This document shows, piece by piece, positions 59,495-64,000 of a stretch of 64,000 nt of DNA. The position numbers and the translations under genes were made by a program. Where the stretch lies: assembly GCF_000006565.2 (NCBI RefSeq), contig NC_031477.1, positions 4,677,137 to 4,741,136 on the forward strand, read 5' to 3'. Each line of letters begins with the position of its first letter. Positions within the stretch are counted from its first letter, which is position 1. This stretch comes from Toxoplasma gondii ME49. Taxonomy: Eukaryota > Apicomplexa > Conoidasida > Eucoccidiorida > Sarcocystidae. The notes beneath the pieces are model-generated. The model did no database searches. It saw nothing but the letters and a program-made list of their open reading frames with translations, and was not told where the DNA came from.

Positions 59495-60424
59495 CGGACG
59501 TTCCTTAAGAGCCACAGCTGTCCGGCGAAGCGCTGGTGTGCAGAGGCCCGGACTCGGAAACATCGTCAAGAAGCATTCCACAGATATGGGTGTAAAGAAA
59601 CACGGACACGGAGTTTTACACGTCTACGACACATATGCAAACATGGGCAAACACATATGTATATATATGTACGTCTACACAGAGGGCGTGTCTTCTTCGT
59701 GTGGTGCCAATACATTTTCTAACGGGCAGCACCGACGTGACACCTTGCCCAGTCCGGCTCTTCATCATTGGCACTGTGCAGCAACAGCGACAGTCTCAGT
59801 CGTCGCGCACTCATTCGACTTCATACCGTGATGTTTACGTAGCACGGGACGAGTAGATGGTGCGTTGCAATCATTCCGGAACCTATTGAAGAGAGAAGGA
59901 TTATATGGCCACCATAGGACGGCGACGCACGGGGCAGCCGTCTCACTTCTCGCTTCGCCCTTCGGTATATCGCACCTCGGAATGACGTACGTGCCCGGCG
60001 CGCAGTGGGAAAACTTCCCGGAACGGGATAATTGGGATTTCTCTGAAACGATCGAGATACGCCACAAGTTATTGAACCAGAGTGTATAATATACGTGCGG
60101 TAAGCCAAATAATGGCAAGTTCGGTTAGGCAAGAAATGGGCAAGTCTGTATTAGAGAATGTGCGTGGTGGAGTCGTGTCGAGACCCCGCGTTCCACGGCA
60201 GGAGAGACATAGGGTACGGAGTAACGAAGAGCAAGCAAGGCAACGACCCATTCCATGATGTGCAGATTGAACTGAGGAACCACAGTGTTTAGGGTATAAG
60301 CCGTACGGCAGGTCAACTCAGCTGGACCGTCGGGAGACTCAGTTGCAGGTGCGCCAAGAGACGCAGAGAGCAAGAGACAACGCAGTTCTCTGAGTACTGC
60401 AGAAGTCGCCACGCAACGGACGAT
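59495..60424. other. Region between the array and paralogous segment B
   Basis: Unique sequence with no supported gene. Short frames occur on both strands. Confidence 0.45.
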
Positions 60425-61551
60425 GGAGCCTGCGCTGCTGAAGGGAAAGAGAAGGTCCGATAAATGCCAAGGCCAATTGATCTGGGTAACAGCTCCGTCA
60501 AAGCATTCTTGGCTAGGCATCCAACACTTGAAGTACAAAAGTGAGAGGGGACAGGAGCGCTGGAGGGGGCGGAGGGGAGAGAGTCTCCGGCACGAGAAAA
60601 TCCGGACCATGGTCTCATCCACAAGTGTCCCTCGTCCCAGTTTATGTTTTTCGCATTTGCAGAAGAGAAAAACAACCACAACCTACCGAAACATCGTATA
60701 GTCTCCTCCGGGTAACTGGGACCTGCCTGATCCACTGTCGTCCCTCTCGGATCTTTCCTCGGGAGCTGTCTCTGCCCACAAGGGGTCTCCCTCAGGCGCC
60801 TGCCTTCCATGGGTGTCCCTGTGCAAGACCTCAACAGCAGGGTCGCTTTGGTCGTCCGTGAACCAGGGACTCTCCTCGTTGTTCGTTCAGCAGTGCATTC
60901 AGTTGCGAACGCCTGTAGGAAGGTGGAAGATCAGCGGCTACTGACGTCCACAGAAGGAGCGGCAGCCGGGGCCGCGCGTACGCCACCTAAGGGCGAGCAT
61001 AGAAGAAGGGAGGGAGCAAAACGCACCGAGACACGAGTGAAACTTAATAGAAAGAAAAACAATGTCAAGAAGCTATTGAAGGGGCCGCCAATGGGAAGAA
61101 TCTGAGTCGAGCGCTCCGTCACATGAAGAGCAATGCAGGCGGGGACAGGGAGGACGACAGTGGCAGCAGGGATGCACCACATCTTTGGGTCTGTGTGCCT
61201 CAGATTCGAAAAGAGGAGAGTTCACTGCCAGTGAAATGCGTGTGTGCAAAACTCTGCGAGCGCTCGAATAGCACTGTTGGGGCAACACATTACTTCGATC
61301 AACTGCCGGCAGAAACGGGCTTGTATCACGTTACAAAGAACACAACAGAGGCGTTGTGATGTATCGGTTGTAAATTGCAACGGCACTGTTTCTTCCAACA
61401 TGAAGGAAACAACTCAAAATTTTAATCGCAACATCAGTCGCCTGGGCAATAAAGGGGACGTCCAGCGCGGTCGCACGCGCGAGAGGGTCCCCCGAAGAAA
61501 TGTAGCTTTTTCGGGGCGCACTCTCACTTTGAGTGACATCGTGTGCCAAAT
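60425..61551 (+). repeat. Paralogous segment B (right flank of the tandem array)
   Basis: Direct-orientation relative of 35020-36330. It lacks the 102 bases that copy A has just before the shared CAGGCGCCTGCC, and the join (GGGGTCTCCCTCAG) shows short TCT microhomology. The two copies are clearly older than the duplication that made array units 2 and 3. Confidence 0.75.
60809..61105 (+). CDS. Possible Lys/Arg-rich ORF in paralogous segment B
   Basis: A 98-codon ATG frame aligned with the ORF at 35493-35894, sharing the Met-Gly-Val-Pro-Val start and the basic C-terminal half, but stopping earlier at TGA after GRI. The evidence for protein-level selection is weak. Confidence 0.25.
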   Translation: MGVPVQDLNSRVALVVREPGTLLVVRSAVHSVANACRKVEDQRLLTSTEGAAAGAARTPPKGEHRRREGAKRTETRVKLNRKKNNVKKLLKGPPMGRI

Positions 61552-62687
61552 AAGTAATGTCGACAGCATTAATTACCGATCATGTCTCCTTTTCCTGCTG
61601 TGGCTGTGCTCCGGTCGCCGCCGTCTCACTGTAGCCAGCGATTTGTGCGCTCAGAATTCCGCCAGCAGAACAAGACTGGCTCACAATGTTCTTTGGCGCA
61701 TGCGTACATGGAAATACCTTGGTAACCGACTAATGCTTTCTCGACCGATCGGTCCACGCGGCTGCCCCCCATGTGGTCGCGCTGATGAGGCCATACTGTG
61801 ACAGAAAATGAGATGTCTTATTGGGGATCAGATTTCTTGCAAGTGGGCAAATTTACAGCAGCAGGTGCTGCCAACTTCATAACATCGATAATGCCAAGAC
61901 ACGGGGGCTGCACACGGGGTGCGATTGAGCCTGTTAGTGTCACCGCGCGTACCCGACATCTGTGCATAAGTTTATGATGACTCACTTGCCTTGATTCTCA
62001 GTCCTCATGATTCTCATTTCAGTGATGCTGATCGTGTCGAACAGACTGCAGATATTCACAGCTTCACTGTTCAAAACGTGACTGTAACACAACCTTCGTG
62101 GGCGGAAAGCTAGCAAGCCTCAATCTTGTTTCTTTCGATGTTGTCCTGACTTATTCATCTGCGTTTGCTTATCCTGAACGCTGCTGCAGCATTTCGTCAT
62201 GAGAATGAATGACTTCCGAGATGCGAACTTTTTGCGTCTGGAAAACTGGCCCACACATGACAGAAGCAGTCTATGAATTTGGACAAGCCCTGTTGCGTAG
62301 GAACATTCAAAATCTGCTACGTATGTTCCAATGTGAATTCATTCCTTGGCAAGTTGTGGCCCGTACGTGGACACAAAATCAGTTTTGAAACCGGCAAGAT
62401 TACTAGATTAGCTCAACTGTTCATCCTGAAATCAAGAACTCGACAGAGTCAGGTCAGCTCAAGGTTAAATCCCTACTCTTCTGCAGGCCCCGCATTGCGT
62501 GTTGCTCCACAGTCATTGTATGAGCTGCCAACCGTTTATATCGCGCAGTCTAGAATGCACCTGCACTGAACAGCATCATAACGCTGCCTCTGCTCTCCGA
62601 TCGACACGCTCTGCTCAACTGGTTACTGGGCATGCCAGTCTCCAGACAGCGGTCCTAAACAAAAACCACTCTGTTAGACAAGAAATG
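61552..62687. other. Intergenic stretch, no gene supported
   Basis: Near 45% G+C with only short frames. It should contain the 3' untranslated region of the - strand gene that ends at 62688. Confidence 0.45.
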
Positions 62688-64000
62688 TCATAGACAGTGC
62701 TCAAGGAAACGAAAATTCGGGAGACTCGGAGCAAGCTTTCTGAGTTTGACATACTGCACGGATACGCCTGATGTCGTTTTGTTTGTGCTCCAGCAGCCGT
62801 TTCTGGAAATATGGCGTGTATCATCCAACAGCTTGGCTTGACCCTCCATACCGGACTGGTGCAATAAAGCCTTCCGGTCAGTATGGGAAATGAGCTGCTG
62901 TCTTGATCGTATTCGTATTGTCTTGTCGTCACCCAGTCCTTCTCGGATAATGATAAGTCCGCCACTTGCCAGTCTCAAACGGCGCATGCCTCTCTCGGTG
63001 TCGGATTTGGGTTTTCCGCTACCGTGACACGCAGCGTCAGGACGAAGGTCATCCGAGCGTGTATTTCGCGTTTTAGCCGTTCCTCTTGGTTCAATCTGAC
63101 TAACCGGTAAAAGCCGGCTCCACCAAGTCGGGACAAAAGGACCTTTGCCGAGCCATCCATCGCTCTCTATTGCTGGCAGAATCTGATCTTTGGCAGCCTC
63201 AAAAGCCTGGGCTTGCAGCTGGTTCCTCGACCGATCGGTGGGAATACTCAAACTTAACAGTCTACCTGGCCGGCTCTGCGCGAATAGCATAGCGGATTCG
63301 TCCTTGGAGACTTCGTCCGGTGTCTTCCTCTCCTGGTTCAGCAGCGAGTGTTCCTCTGACACTGACGGGACTTCACTGGAGCCGCCACTACTCCAAGCAT
63401 CATGCACGCTTGTACTCACAATGGGACTCTCTTTCTCCTCCGCTTTTTTTCGGTCGCTGAAGTCGCCTAAATGATACTCCGGATTGTGACAAGAGGAAAA
63501 CCTCCCAGATCCGGTTAAACTCGGCGTCATCTTGAAGCGTTCTTCTTCGATGTCTCCGGACCTGTCACACTCCACCATACTAAAAAGAAACTCTTTTCTT
63601 TTTCTTTGATATGCACCGCCACTTCCTGTTTCCGTTTGGCTTTTTCTAGAATCAGACGCTGCCCTCCCTGCGCCGTTGTGACCAGTCCGGTATAAACACG
63701 CGTCTTCTGACACTCTTAATGAGCCCGAAAGAGTCCCTCGTGCCGCTTCCAGACCACTTACGCAGCCGGTAGCGCGAAGCAGATGAAGCAAGTGTGCGTC
63801 TGGATCCCACAGAGGTAAACAGTCTCTGGATGAAGGTGTTTCGCCATCTTTTGCGCCTAGAGGGTGTGGAAAGACAAAGTCTACATGTCTTGTTTGGGGT
63901 CTCTTCTGACCACCTCGTACCGCAGAATCCCCGGCCGTCTTCGCGGATTCACAGGTCTCGCCCAGTCGTCTTGAACGAGACACCTCGAGTTTGTTTTCAA
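62688..64000 (-). CDS. Unrecognised protein, C-terminal part (runs off the window)
   Basis: The frame is open from the window edge at 64000 to a stop at 62688-62690, 437 codons. The first codons seen carry no reliable ATG, so the true start lies outside. The sequence is polar, Ser/Arg/Glu/Lys-rich and largely disordered in appearance. It has one better ordered hydrophobic/aromatic stretch around WLGKGPFVPTWWSRLLP, followed later by LRLASGGLIIIREG. No signal peptide, membrane span or known domain is visible. The unbroken length and the non-repetitive composition support coding. Confidence 0.6.
   Translation of the reverse strand, partial: ENKLEVSRSRRLGETCESAKTAGDSAVRGGQKRPQTRHVDFVFPHPLGAKDGETPSSRDCLPLWDPDAHLLHLLRATGCVSGLEAARGTLSGSLRVSEDACLYRTGHNGAGRAASDSRKSQTETGSGGAYQRKRKEFLFSMVECDRSGDIEEERFKMTPSLTGSGRFSSCHNPEYHLGDFSDRKKAEEKESPIVSTSVHDAWSSGGSSEVPSVSEEHSLLNQERKTPDEVSKDESAMLFAQSRPGRLLSLSIPTDRSRNQLQAQAFEAAKDQILPAIESDGWLGKGPFVPTWWSRLLPVSQIEPRGTAKTRNTRSDDLRPDAACHGSGKPKSDTERGMRRLRLASGGLIIIREGLGDDKTIRIRSRQQLISHTDRKALLHQSGMEGQAKLLDDTRHISRNGCWSTNKTTSGVSVQYVKLRKLAPSLPNFRFLEHCL

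Overview
The window looks like nuclear DNA of a coccidian apicomplexan of the Toxoplasma / Hammondia / Neospora group. The reasons are GC-rich genes split by GT-AG introns, long 5' and intergenic stretches, Ala/Arg/Ser/Glu-rich insertions inside conserved proteins, CA-A-A-ATG-G start contexts, TGCATGC motifs, a short GPI-anchored surface protein and a lineage-specific tandem gene array. There are no bacterial operons or CRISPR arrays, and I could support no tRNA or rRNA. Exon structures given here were built by hand from splice sites and reading-frame phase. They are models, not transcript evidence.

Layout. (1) 1-91: possible acidic C-terminus of a + strand gene. (2) 3002-5740 (-): a divergent queuine tRNA-ribosyltransferase accessory subunit (QTRT2-like), preceded by a long purine-rich leader. 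(3) 8889-14578 (+): a five-exon, 1300-residue multi-pass membrane protein with a very large Gly/Pro-rich loop. (4) 20932-25131 (+): a three-exon, 1148-residue membrane protein ending in a RING-H2 finger, probably an E3 ubiquitin ligase. (5) 28285-28794 (+): a 169-residue secreted, GPI-anchored surface protein. (6) 34416-29387 (-): an eight-or-more exon gene of unknown function with some very short introns. (7) 35020-36330 and 60425-61551: a pair of directly repeated paralogous segments that bracket (8) 39559-59494, a tandem array of three related six-exon genes with a spacing of about 7.1 kb. (9) 62688-64000 (-): the 3' part of an unrecognised gene that runs off the window.

The tandem array is the most interesting part. 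Each gene encodes a signal peptide and acidic linker (exon 1), four copies of one Arg-rich, mostly helical module (exons 2-5) and a Pro/Arg-rich tail (exon 6). Every intron is phase 1, so each module exon is symmetrical. The family resembles the KRUF (lysine-arginine rich, unidentified function) tandem families described in Toxoplasma, but I could not confirm that. Genes 2 and 3 are nearly identical over about 5.3 kb including introns, except for short sharply bounded patches inside the module exons, where synonymous and non-synonymous differences pile up together. This looks like cassette exchange or gene conversion of the variable face of the protein. Gene 3 also carries a 102-bp, about 86% AT insertion in intron 4, flanked by a 7-bp direct repeat. 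It looks like organellar (apicoplast-type) DNA captured in the nucleus. Two runs of N fall close to the 3' ends of genes 2 and 3, so true copy number may be higher.

The stretches 92-3001, 6004-8888, 14579-20931, 25132-28284, 36331-39158, 44205-46616 and 61552-62687 contain no gene I can support.
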